From: a bacterium
GTDB lineage: Bacteria > Hinthialibacterota > Hinthialibacteria > Hinthialibacterales > Hinthialibacteraceae
Assembly: GCA_016125385.1 (NCBI GenBank)
Contig: WGLV01000051.1
Location: 1 to 64,000 of the forward strand
Direction: 5' to 3'
DNA: 64,000 bases
Positions 53,931 to 62,339 of the stretch are shown here, in pieces; within the stretch, counting starts at the first letter, position 1; each line of letters starts with the position of its first letter. The translations under genes and the position numbers were made by a program. The notes beneath the pieces are model-generated. The model was not told where the DNA came from, searched no databases, and saw nothing but the letters and a program-made list of their open reading frames with translations.

Positions 53931-54805
53931 GTGAAGACGGTCAGGAAGTCTTTTTTTCGCGAGGCGTGATTTATCACCGGTCGTGCGAAGACCTCGCCGG
54001 GCAGCCGCCGGACGAAGTCGCGCTGACCGTCACCAGCCCGCCCTACTGGAACGCGATCGACTACGCCCGGCACGATAGCGATCCGGGGGCGTGGTACCGC
54101 ACGCGCGAAGGCGGCCCGTATTGCGATTATCTGGACGAGATGGAGCAGCTGTTCGGCCTGGTGAAAGACGTAACCAGGCCGGGCGGATTCTGCGCCATCG
54201 TAATCGGCACGGTGTTGTTCGAGAGCCGTCATTACCCTGTGCCGCACGATCTGACCGCGCGGCTGCAAGCCTCAGGATGGGAGTTTCATCAGGACATCGT
54301 GTGGAACAAGGTCACCGGCGGCGTGAAGCGGGCGCGGGTGGTCATCAAACATCCCTACCCCGGTTATTACTACCCCAACATCATGACCGAATCGATTCTG
54401 ATTTTCCGCAAACCGGGCGGCGAGGCGATCTACCGGGGGCGCGGCGCGGAAGAGTTGAAAAAAAATCGCCTGACCATCGACGACGTGTTCAAGCGCGACG
54501 TCGCCAATAACGTGTGGCACATCGCGCCGATACCCCCGAAGCAGGCGATTCATCCATGCGCGTTTCCAGAAGAGATTCCCTACCGCCTGATTCAGCTGTA
54601 TTCGTACAAAAACGACCTGGTGCTCGATCCATTCATGGGCATCGGTTCAACGCCGAAAGTCGCCTCGGCGCTGGAGCGGCGCTTCATCGGCTATGAGATT
54701 CTGGAGAGCTATTTCCAGATCGCGCGGCGGCGCATCGAAGAGCCGCTGTACATCCGCAAGCGCCAGCTGATCGCGCGCTTCGGTCAGGATGGAGATTTTC
54801 AATAA
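53927..54805 (+). CDS. Orphan site-specific DNA methyltransferase (beta-type)
   Basis: The protein has 292 residues, starting at a TTG that overlaps the cupin stop; GGAG lies 10 nt upstream. The catalytic motif IV is TSPPYWN (36-42), and the SAM motif I is DPFMGIGST, beginning at Asp234. The IV-before-I order makes it a beta-group amino-methyltransferase acting on adenine-N6 or cytosine-N4. The target-recognition region lies between them (about 90-200). No restriction enzyme or specificity gene is present on either side, so it is an orphan. Its coupling with a cupin gene is unusual. Confidence 0.92.
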   Translation: MSEDGQEVFFSRGVIYHRSCEDLAGQPPDEVALTVTSPPYWNAIDYARHDSDPGAWYRTREGGPYCDYLDEMEQLFGLVKDVTRPGGFCAIVIGTVLFESRHYPVPHDLTARLQASGWEFHQDIVWNKVTGGVKRARVVIKHPYPGYYYPNIMTESILIFRKPGGEAIYRGRGAEELKKNRLTIDDVFKRDVANNVWHIAPIPPKQAIHPCAFPEEIPYRLIQLYSYKNDLVLDPFMGIGSTPKVASALERRFIGYEILESYFQIARRRIEEPLYIRKRQLIARFGQDGDFQ

Positions 54806-55119
54806 CGATTGAGATATAAAAGGTTTTCCATTCGTTTCACTTATAGCTAATTAGCCAAGTTGTTTTGTATCCCCTCGCAAAAAAGACCGATACTTGAAAA
54901 ACCGGTTTTCATTTCGTTCGCGTAAACGTACAATATGAAAAAGAGGTTGCCGTCAAGAGCGGGGTTGGGCCGCTTTCAACCTCAACGCCGCGAGCGAATC
55001 CGCATCCTGCTGATCTTCACCGTCCTTTTTTTCCTCCACCCGCGGCGGTACGTCAATCGGGTTCAACTGTTGATTACGCGTCAGGGGGCGTCAGCCCGGC
55101 GACTGGAAGGAGGAACCGC
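54806..55119. other. Leader region with promoter, no gene supported
   Basis: An intergenic region of about 310 bp. A promoter-like pair at 54906-54934 would give the downstream small gene a leader of about 180 nt. A 62-codon frame beginning at the ATG at 54935 overlaps the start of the next gene by 4 nt, but its ATG would lie at or before the transcription start, so I do not annotate it. Confidence 0.5.
54906..54934 (+). promoter_or_regulatory. Sigma70-like promoter of the small conserved gene
   Basis: TTTTCA at 54906-54911 and TACAAT at 54929-54934 have a 17-bp spacer. The -10 ends directly before an ATG at 54935, so that ATG is unlikely to be used from this promoter. Confidence 0.45.
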
Positions 55120-55461
55120 ATGAAAGACCAACTCAACGTAACCGTCGACCATACCACCATCCGAGGCTGGATCGAGGATCGTGGCGGTCTGCCCGCGGCC
55201 GTCAAGAAGGGGGATGACATGTACGACGTGGGCGTTCTGAAAGTTCATTATCCCGGCGAGCGCGCCGGCGATATCGAGTACATCACCTGGGACGAGTTTT
55301 TTGAAAAATTTGAATTCAAGAATCTCGCCTTCGCCTACCGGGATTCGACCCGGGGTGACGAGGACAGCCGGTATTGCGAATTCGTGCCGCGCAAGACGCG
55401 AGAAGCCGGCGCGATCGCGGAGCGCGAGTTTACGATGCATGAAATCGAATGGGCGCCGTGA
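55120..55461 (+). CDS. Small conserved protein of unknown function (113 aa)
   Basis: The ATG has a strong AAGGAGG site. The 113-residue product begins with DHTTIRGWIEDRGGLPAAV, has a helix-loop in the first third, and then a conserved-looking part ITWDEFFEKFEFKNLAFAY. This pattern ('RGWIExRGG ... ITWDEFF') is common in uncharacterised proteins of several phyla. No signal peptide, membrane helix or Cys motif. A terminator follows. Confidence 0.88.
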   Translation: MKDQLNVTVDHTTIRGWIEDRGGLPAAVKKGDDMYDVGVLKVHYPGERAGDIEYITWDEFFEKFEFKNLAFAYRDSTRGDEDSRYCEFVPRKTREAGAIAEREFTMHEIEWAP

Positions 55462-55494
55462 GGGCGGATCTGATTCGGCATCAAATCAAACAAG

Positions 55495-55521
55495 GGGCGA
55501 GATGGTTATCTCGCCCTTTTT
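55495..55521 (+). terminator. Rho-independent terminator
   Basis: A 9-bp stem (gggcgagat / atctcgccc) with a GGTT loop is followed by TTTTTATTT. It lies 33 nt after the small conserved gene. Confidence 0.92.
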
Positions 55522-55673
55522 ATTTATACAGATCAAATGAAATTCAACGACTCAAGTTTTGAATTGGTAAACGGATTCCGCGCCGGATATACTCCCCATT
55601 GTTGACCTTATTAATCAACGGATCCATGAACATGGATCGATAAGAAAGAACACTTCCATTCATCGAGGACCCA

Positions 55674-56510
55674 ATGGGGCAAGCACAACCCGAAATCCAA
55701 TGGAGCAAAGATTTGGAATTTGGCATCCCCGTCATTGACCGGGACCACAGGATGCTGATCGAAATCATGAATGATTTCATTACATGCGCCAAAACGGGAA
55801 GCGGTTCCGTACAAATTCATCGCACCCTGAGCAGCCTCAAAGATTACACTAAAATGCATTTTGACCACGAAGAGACTTTATTAAAAGAGATTGGCTACGA
55901 AGACATAGAAGAACATCAATACGCTCATAAAAAATTTAAACAAAACATCAAAACCATCGAATGCGAGTTCATTCATAATTCTAGAGAAGATCAATCGATT
56001 TCAAAAATTCGCTTTCTGCTGTACACCTGGTACACGAATCATATCAATAATACGGACCGGAATTATGTAGCGCTGTTCAAAAAACACAAGTCGGAATTTG
56101 CGGCTCTTGGCCCCTATAAAATCTGGGACAACAGCATGAGAATCGGAATTCCAGAAATTGACCGCGAACACAAAGCTTTAGTAGAAATTCTTGAGGATTT
56201 AGCAAATTCCCTTTCCCAATTAAAACATTCCTCAAGCAATGTAACAACAAGGACATTTTATTTTTTGCAAAACTATACAAAACTTCATTTCGCGCATGAG
56301 GAAAATTTTCTGGAAGAGCGCAAATATCAGGACTTGCATGAGCACAAATTAAAACACAATGAATTCATCAATAATATCGTTTCATTAAAAAGCAAAGCGA
56401 TTTATGATCCAAAATCGAGTGATATTGCAAAAGCGGTTGAGTCGCACTTGGTCAGGTGGCTGCTCGAACATATCTGCGATGAGGACCAGAAATTTTCCAC
56501 ATTACGCTAA
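55674..56510 (+). CDS. Tandem two-domain bacteriohemerythrin
   Basis: The 278-residue protein holds two complete hemerythrin domains in one chain. In the first the di-iron ligands are His25, His62, Glu66, His81, His85, His123 and Asp128; in the second they are His166, His205, Glu209, His224, His228, His266 and Asp271. Each domain begins with the typical WSKDLEFGIPVIDRDH or WDNSMRIGIPEIDREH. Single-domain bacteriohemerythrins carry or sense oxygen; tandem fusions are less usual. No signal peptide or membrane part is seen. The gene is visibly A/T-richer than its neighbours. It may store or sense O2 or help protect a sensitive enzyme. Confidence 0.92.
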   Translation: MGQAQPEIQWSKDLEFGIPVIDRDHRMLIEIMNDFITCAKTGSGSVQIHRTLSSLKDYTKMHFDHEETLLKEIGYEDIEEHQYAHKKFKQNIKTIECEFIHNSREDQSISKIRFLLYTWYTNHINNTDRNYVALFKKHKSEFAALGPYKIWDNSMRIGIPEIDREHKALVEILEDLANSLSQLKHSSSNVTTRTFYFLQNYTKLHFAHEENFLEERKYQDLHEHKLKHNEFINNIVSLKSKAIYDPKSSDIAKAVESHLVRWLLEHICDEDQKFSTLR

Positions 56511-56556
56511 ATTGCGTTATATCCCGCCATCTTATCAAGTGTTTGAAATCAAATCA

Positions 56557-58563
56557 TCAACGGACATCGCCAGTGGAGCCATTCGAGGGCTTCTGGCGGT
56601 CGAAGAAGTTGACGCTGTGGCTGAATTGCTTACAGATGAGATCGGGGGGGATTTCTTTAATAAAGCGCGAGGGGGTTCGTTTTTTGCGGCGGCCGAACTG
56701 CATGCGTTCTTCGACGAGGCTGAGGGTAAGGTGTTTCTGAGCGCGGGTGATGCCGACATAACACAGGCGGCGCTCTTCATCGACCTCGGAACCGTCGCGC
56801 ACCGAACGCGCGTGCGGCAACAGGTCTTCTTCCATGCCGCATAAAAACACGTAGGGAAATTCGAGCCCCTTGGCGCTGTGCAGCGTGACCAGCATGACCG
56901 CGTTTTCGATGTTTTTCTTCTTGCCCTTATCGTTGTAGGCGTCGTCGTCGAGCGCGATGGAATCGAGAAAGCCGGAGAGCGTGGCGCCGGATGACTGTTC
57001 CTGATACGCGGCGGCGGCGGAAGCCAGTTCTTCAACGGTTTCGGTCTTCATCTGGAGGGTCATGGCGTCGTCAATGGTGCGTTGCAGCTCCTCGCGGTAA
57101 CCGCTGCGCTCGATCGCGGCGCGGACGACGTCGGCGGGAGGGTGGGTCCGGCTGAAATCGCGCAACTCGTCGATCAGCGAGACGAACTGGGCGATGCCGT
57201 CGCGCGATGATTTGGTCAGGTTGTCATTGCCGAGATTACCGCGCAGGGCGTCGAAAACGCTCTCGCCCAGCTGATGCGCTTCATCGGTGATGCGTACGAT
57301 GGTCTGATCGCCGACGCCCCGGCGAGGGTAATTGATGATTCGAAGCAGGTTGAGATCATCGCCGGGGTTTACCACCGCGCGCAGATAGGCGACGAGGTCT
57401 TTGACTTCCTTGCGCTCGAAATATTCGTACCCCCCCACCAGATTATAGGGAATCTTCGCGATGCGCAGCGCGCTCTCGATGGCGCGCGACTGTACGTTGC
57501 TGCGGTAGAGCACGGCGAAGGCGCGCCACGGCGCCTTGGTGCGTTCCTGAATGGTTTGAAGCCGCCAGGCGATGGTTTTGGCCTCGTCGGCTTCATCTTT
57601 GGCGAGAAACGCGTCGATAAGGCGGCCCTTGCCGCGTTCGGTCCAGAGGCGCTTGGGCTGACGTTTGGCGTTGTTTTTGATGACGTGATAGGCCGCGTCG
57701 AGAATCGTCTGGGTGGAGCGGTAATTCTGTTCGAGTTTCACCACCGTGGCGCCGTGGAAATCGCGCTCGAACTGGAGGATGTTACGCACCTCGGCGCCGC
57801 GCCATCCGTAGATGCTCTGGTCGTCGTCGCCCACCACGCAGAGGCGTTTTCCATCGCCCGCCAGCAATTTGAGCATGCGGTATTGTGACGCGTTGGTGTC
57901 CTGATATTCATCGACCAGCAGGTGACGGAAGCGATGGCGGTATTCTTTGAGAATCTCTTTATTTTGAGCGAGCAAATGAATGGGCAAAACGATCAGGTCG
58001 TCAAAATCGACCGCCTGACAGGCCCGCAGCTGACGTTGATATTGCTCGTACAGATCGCCGAAGACGAGGTCGTACTTGTCGCCGAACAGGGGCAACTCGC
58101 CGCCGGCGGCGGCCTGCTGGCATTTGGCGCGGCTGATGTGAGACAGAATGATGCCCGCGTCGAATTTCTCGCGCTTCTGCGGATGTTCGCGCAGCAGGGT
58201 GCGCAACAACGACATCTGGTCGCCTTCGTTATAGATGGTGAAGTCAGGGCGCAGCCCCGCCTCGCGGGCGTGAGCGCGCAGAATACGCAGCCCCAGCGAG
58301 TGGAACGTGCTGAGGGTGACGCTCTTCGCCTGAGCGCCGATCAGCGCGGCGGCGCGCTCGCGCATCTCGTTGGCGGCTTTGTTGGTAAAGGTCACGGCGA
58401 GAATCTGCTCGGGCCGCGCCTCGTGGGTGTGGATCAAATGAGCGATGCGATAGGTGATGACGCGAGTCTTGCCGCTGCCGGCGCCCGCCAGAATGAGCAA
58501 CGGCCCGCCGGTATGAGTCACGGCGGCCCGCTGTTGCGGATTTAACGTTTCAAGACCTTTCAT
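56557..58563 (-). CDS. UvrD/Rep/PcrA-family DNA helicase
   Basis: This 668-residue superfamily 1A helicase starts at an ATG after GAGGGA. The motifs are in order: NPQQRAAVTH (Q motif), Walker A LAGAGSGKT, TFTNKAANEM (Ia), DEYQDTN (II), GDDDQSIYGWRGA (III), LEQNYRS (IV), VTLHSAKGLEFPYVF (V) and RRLCYVGITRAQ (VI). The length suits the Rep branch, and the C-terminal tail is shorter than in PcrA and lacks a Tudor-like region. It is a motor for repair or replication restart. Stand-alone gene. Confidence 0.95.
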   Translation of the reverse strand: MKGLETLNPQQRAAVTHTGGPLLILAGAGSGKTRVITYRIAHLIHTHEARPEQILAVTFTNKAANEMRERAAALIGAQAKSVTLSTFHSLGLRILRAHAREAGLRPDFTIYNEGDQMSLLRTLLREHPQKREKFDAGIILSHISRAKCQQAAAGGELPLFGDKYDLVFGDLYEQYQRQLRACQAVDFDDLIVLPIHLLAQNKEILKEYRHRFRHLLVDEYQDTNASQYRMLKLLAGDGKRLCVVGDDDQSIYGWRGAEVRNILQFERDFHGATVVKLEQNYRSTQTILDAAYHVIKNNAKRQPKRLWTERGKGRLIDAFLAKDEADEAKTIAWRLQTIQERTKAPWRAFAVLYRSNVQSRAIESALRIAKIPYNLVGGYEYFERKEVKDLVAYLRAVVNPGDDLNLLRIINYPRRGVGDQTIVRITDEAHQLGESVFDALRGNLGNDNLTKSSRDGIAQFVSLIDELRDFSRTHPPADVVRAAIERSGYREELQRTIDDAMTLQMKTETVEELASAAAAYQEQSSGATLSGFLDSIALDDDAYNDKGKKKNIENAVMLVTLHSAKGLEFPYVFLCGMEEDLLPHARSVRDGSEVDEERRLCYVGITRAQKHLTLSLVEERMQFGRRKKRTPSRFIKEIPPDLICKQFSHSVNFFDRQKPSNGSTGDVR

Positions 58564-59320
58564 ATTCCCTCAACCCGGATCCGGGGATGACGCGTATTGA
58601 ATCACACGATAGAAGCGATTGATTCGGCGGTGAATTTTCGCGAGCGCTCAAACAACAAGCCGACGGCCAACGATCATATCGCAGGCGGAGACTGGGGCAA
58701 GTCTTGGGGGTTGTACGATCCGTTCGCACTCGTTGGCCGCTGAAGTTGGAGGGAATGAGACAATTTCACCTTTTTTCGTCTGAATCAGGATGCACAGGAA
58801 TAAAAGGATGAACGAGATAAAAAACAGCCGATGTGAAAATAGTGACGAATTGAATAACGAAAACACGAAATAAAAAATGACACGAAGATCGGCGAATCTC
58901 CGACTTGAAAGGCTGAGCTATAAGCATCCGCCCCTGAGGGGCGAACGGCGGAGCCTGAGGTGAGTTGCATCCGCCTGAATCAAGATGCACCGGATGAAAA
59001 GGATGAACGAGATAAAAAACAGCCGATGTGAAAATAGTGACGAATTGAATCACGAAAACACGAAATAAAAAATGACACGAAGAACGGCGAATCTCCGACT
59101 TGAAAGGCTGAGCTATAAGCATCCGCCCCTGAGGGGCGAACGGCGGAGCCTGAGGTGAGTTGCATCCGCCTGAATCAAGATCGACAGGATAAAAAGGATG
59201 AACCAGATTTGGACAGGAAAGGCTTTCGCACGTTCGCGAGGGTATTCATATTGCGATGGCTTGACGGCGGAGGCGGGTTATGAGACATCTTTGGGAAATC
59301 CGCGTTGAGGACACGGCATC
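58564..59320. other. Intergenic region with long direct repeat
   Basis: More than 750 bp without a supported gene. The first 200 bp show no clear element. The rest consists of the 195-bp repeat described separately. A minus-strand open frame of 118 codons through the repeat arises because the period is 65 codons; it has no ribosome site and is not annotated. Confidence 0.6.
58781..59208. repeat. 195-bp direct tandem repeat, 2.2 copies
   Basis: Copies start at 58781, 58976 and 59171; the last breaks off after about 38 bp. The first two differ at only a few positions. Each unit carries a 6-bp hairpin (cgcccc tga ggggcg), and the start contains the GGATG/AGGATGAAC-type short words seen in dispersed non-coding repeats of several environmental phyla. 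The first unit lies between a helicase gene and a permease gene. Confidence 0.95.
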
Positions 59321-60634
59321 ATGAGCAATCAACCAGGTGAGCCCTCCCATCCGCCGCGCGAATCGCTCGGCGTATTCGATGTACTCTGCATCATTCTCGG
59401 AATCATCATCGGCAGCGCGATCTACAAGACGCCGCAACAGATCGCCGCGTTCACCGGCTCGGCGAGTCTGATTCTGCTGGTCTGGGCGCTGGGCGGCGTG
59501 ATCTCGCTGGTGGGCGCCTTGTGTTACGCGGAACTCGCCTCCACCTACCCGCGAGAGCGAGGCGAATATTTTTACCTGAGGCACGCCTACGGCCCGTGGG
59601 CGGGTTTTCTGTTCGCCTGGGCGCGTCTGGCGGTGATCCATACCGGTAATATCGCCATCATGTCGTCGATCGCGGCGGAATACGCGGCGCAATTCATACG
59701 ATTCGCGGGATGCGAAACCATGTACGCGCTGGCGGCGGTGGCGGGGTTCACCGCGATCAACCTGCTGGGGCTTAAACAGAGCCGGCTGACGCAGAATCTG
59801 TTGACCACGCTGAAAGTGATCGGTCTGACGGCGATCGTTCTGGCCGCGTTCACGCTGCCGATGGCGCCAATCGAACCCGCCGCGCCGCAACCGTTCAGTT
59901 GGGGCGGTTTTTACCTCGCGCTGATCTTCGTTCAGTTTTCATTCGGCGGCTGGAGCGACAGCGCCTTCATCACGGCGGAAATGCGCGACCCGGGGCGCAA
60001 CGTCATCCGCGCGCTAGCGGTTGGCGTCGCGCTGGTAACGGCGATTTACCTGGGCGTGAACGCAGCGCTGTTGTGGGGGCTGGGCGTGGACGGGATGGCG
60101 GGATCGGACGCGGTGGCCGCCGACCTGATGGGCCGCGCGTTCGGCGAGACGGGCCGCCGGGCGGTTAGCGCACTGGTGATCGTTTCAGCCCTGGGCGCGG
60201 TAAACGGTATGACGCTGACCGGCGGACGCCTGTTTCAGGCGCTGGGACGCGATCACCGCGTCTTCAGTGCGTTGAGGCATGAGTGGACAGACCGGAGCAC
60301 ACCCTACGCGGCGCTGATCGCGCAAGGCGTCATCGCGGGGGCGCTCACGCTGAGCGGACGCTTTGAGGACCTGGTGAGTTATACCATGGCGGCGTTCTGG
60401 GTGTTTATGATTCTGGTGGGAATCAGCCTGTTCATTTCACGGGCGAAAGACCCGGACCGGCCACGGCCCTACCGAACGCACGGGTATCCGTTTACGCCGA
60501 TCGCGTTTATCGCGTCATCATGCCTTTTCCTGTACAGCTCGCTGACGTACGCGGGTTTGTACTCAGGCGTCGGCTTCGGCATCGTGCTGTCTGGTCTGGC
60601 GTTATATGCGGCTGAAAAAAGCATGCGGAGCTGA
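59321..60634 (+). CDS. APC-family amino acid permease
   Basis: The 437-residue protein has 12 membrane helices. The conserved helix 1 is LCIILGIIIGSAIYKTPQQIA with the glycine-rich break for the substrate, and the helix 2-3 part contains CYAELASTYPRERGEYFYL. Late helices include MAAFWVFMILVGISLFI. The family carries amino acids or polyamines by sodium or proton symport or antiport. A GAGGA site precedes the ATG. The substrate cannot be read. Confidence 0.92.
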   Translation: MSNQPGEPSHPPRESLGVFDVLCIILGIIIGSAIYKTPQQIAAFTGSASLILLVWALGGVISLVGALCYAELASTYPRERGEYFYLRHAYGPWAGFLFAWARLAVIHTGNIAIMSSIAAEYAAQFIRFAGCETMYALAAVAGFTAINLLGLKQSRLTQNLLTTLKVIGLTAIVLAAFTLPMAPIEPAAPQPFSWGGFYLALIFVQFSFGGWSDSAFITAEMRDPGRNVIRALAVGVALVTAIYLGVNAALLWGLGVDGMAGSDAVAADLMGRAFGETGRRAVSALVIVSALGAVNGMTLTGGRLFQALGRDHRVFSALRHEWTDRSTPYAALIAQGVIAGALTLSGRFEDLVSYTMAAFWVFMILVGISLFISRAKDPDRPRPYRTHGYPFTPIAFIASSCLFLYSSLTYAGLYSGVGFGIVLSGLALYAAEKSMRS

Positions 60635-60661
60635 AGCATCCATGCGGATAATGCGAATTCA

Positions 60662-61648
60662 TCACGCTTTCTTGCCAAAGACCAGCATGGAGTTTCCACA
60701 TACCGGGGTTTCTGAATCGAACGCCAGCCCCGCCGCTTCGAACCATGCTACGATCTCGCCGCACGTATAGCAGTCGCCGCCCTGAGTGTTGACCAGCATA
60801 TTGATCGTAAACAGGGCAGAACGCAGCGGCGCGGTGCGGCTTTCGTCAATAGCAAAATCTTTCACGCAGACGCGTCCGCCTATATTCAACGCTCGCGCGC
60901 AGCGGGCGATGATGGCGGCGTTCTGTTCGGCGGAAAACATATGGACGAAGTTGGAAAGGAAGATGAGATCGTAGCCAGAGCCGAACTCGTCGTTGAGCGC
61001 ATCGCCCGGCTGAGTAGACACACGGTCTTCCAACCCCGCCGCCGCGATATTGCGGCGCGCGACCTCCAGCGTACCCGGCGAATCGAACACCACCGCGTGC
61101 AGCGAAGGCTCACGGCGGGCGAAGGCGATGGCGTACACACCGGGGCCGCCGCCCACGTCGATCATGCGGCGAACGCCGGCGAGGCCGATCTTTTCGGCGA
61201 CTTCTTCGGCGCTCATCCGGCCGATGTCGGCCATCGCTTTGGCGAAGGCTTCTTCGTCGCGGTTGGCGCCCGAGCCCGGTTCGCCGTCAAGAACAGAGCC
61301 GCCGCGCACCGCCGCGTCCGCCAGGCTGGCCCAGCGATCGTACAGCATGGCGCCGTGCATCACGAGAGCGAGCCGGCTGTCAGGCGCGTCTTCCAGCAAC
61401 GTCCGCAGAGCGATATCACTATTGCGATACGAGCCGCCGTCTTTTTCGAGCAGATCCAGCGCGGTCAGCGCATCGCACAGCGCACGGATTCCACGCGGGC
61501 TGGCGTTCAATCGTTTCGCCAGTTCATCGCTGGAAAGCGTTTCACCGCCAAGGGCCTGAAACACGCCCAGCCGGGCGCCCGCAAAGAGCGGGGCCGACAT
61601 CTGGAAACCCATCGAGAGTTCATCAATTCGTTGCAGAGCCTGGTTCAT
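60662..61648 (-). CDS. O-methyltransferase-like SAM enzyme with dimerisation domain
   Basis: The 328-residue protein has a winged-helix N-terminal domain (about 10-100: LFAGARLGVFQALGG, ELAKRLNASPRGIRALCDAL) and a SAM domain with motif I DVGGGPGVYAIAFA and VVFDSPGTLEVAR, and post-motif LIFLSNFVHMFSAEQN. This is the layout of acetylserotonin/hydroxyneurosporene O-methyltransferases and related C-methyltransferases. Substrate unknown. Its 5' end overlaps the preceding gene by 26 nt, so it is co-transcribed with the small membrane-anchored protein. It is convergent with the permease. Confidence 0.9.
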   Translation of the reverse strand: MNQALQRIDELSMGFQMSAPLFAGARLGVFQALGGETLSSDELAKRLNASPRGIRALCDALTALDLLEKDGGSYRNSDIALRTLLEDAPDSRLALVMHGAMLYDRWASLADAAVRGGSVLDGEPGSGANRDEEAFAKAMADIGRMSAEEVAEKIGLAGVRRMIDVGGGPGVYAIAFARREPSLHAVVFDSPGTLEVARRNIAAAGLEDRVSTQPGDALNDEFGSGYDLIFLSNFVHMFSAEQNAAIIARCARALNIGGRVCVKDFAIDESRTAPLRSALFTINMLVNTQGGDCYTCGEIVAWFEAAGLAFDSETPVCGNSMLVFGKKA

Positions 61649-62165
61649 CGTTCACCTTATCCATCATGACTTTGCCCGCGTCGACGGCGGCGCCCACGCC
61701 TTCTTTCGTCTTTTCGACGCTGCTCTGGGCGCGCTGGTAAATCTCGTTCATGCGGCGCGCCAGATCGGGCGCGTCGAGTACATTCAGGTTTTTAACCGCA
61801 TCGCTGAAACTGTCTTTCATCTTGCTCAGGACTTCGCCGGACGAGTGAAAGTAGTTGGTGGCGATTTCGTCGGAGGGGTGATTTTTCGCCGCTTCCATCA
61901 TGCGGCGCTGGCGTTCTTCCGGCGTAAAATCGGGAGAGTCGTCGAGCGCGTAGAAGCGGGTCCGGATATCGGCGGCGAGTTTGGCGGCGTCTTCATTGAG
62001 CCCCGGCTGATTGGCGTCGACGCGCTGTTGCAGTTCGAGCAGCGGCGCGAGAATCTCCTCGACCAGCACGGGTTGATCGGGGTTCTGCTTTTTCTGAAAA
62101 TAGACGCCCGTCCCAAAAAGTCCGACGATCAGTAATATCAATAACAATTGCAGTTTTCGTTTCAT
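61623..62165 (-). CDS. Membrane-anchored helical protein of unknown function
   Basis: A 180-residue protein with an N-terminal helix (LQLLLILLIVGLFGTGVYF) that should anchor it, then a mostly helical polar part (about 30-180) with many Asp and Glu. It contains TPEERQRRMMEAAKNHPSDEIA and ends without cysteines. I do not recognise a family. Its 3' end overlaps the next gene by 26 nt, suggesting a coupled job with the methyltransferase. Confidence 0.75.
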   Translation of the reverse strand: MKRKLQLLLILLIVGLFGTGVYFQKKQNPDQPVLVEEILAPLLELQQRVDANQPGLNEDAAKLAADIRTRFYALDDSPDFTPEERQRRMMEAAKNHPSDEIATNYFHSSGEVLSKMKDSFSDAVKNLNVLDAPDLARRMNEIYQRAQSSVEKTKEGVGAAVDAGKVMMDKVNDEPGSATN

Positions 62166-62339
62166 ACCGGTTTCTGTTTCAATCCATTATTATTCGAGTT
62201 ATTTTTGACGATCCGTTCGGAAACCTATCAAGAATACAGATCGCTTTTTCAGCACGAATTCATCATTTTACCCGCATTCGGCAATTCTTCTGGAAGCCGC
62301 GATCCGATTCCATCCATCGGGACAGGATATCACAATCCA

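Noticed and set aside
53927..54805. Restriction-modification system
   Set aside because: No endonuclease or specificity gene lies on either side; only the methyltransferase is present.
54935..55123. 62-residue small membrane-like protein
   Set aside because: Its ATG directly follows a -10 element, so it would not be on that transcript, and the sequence is basic and unlike known small proteins.
58766..59122. Minus-strand 118-codon frame with a 65-residue repeat
   Set aside because: Only a result of the 195-bp repeat being a multiple of three; no ribosome site or family features.
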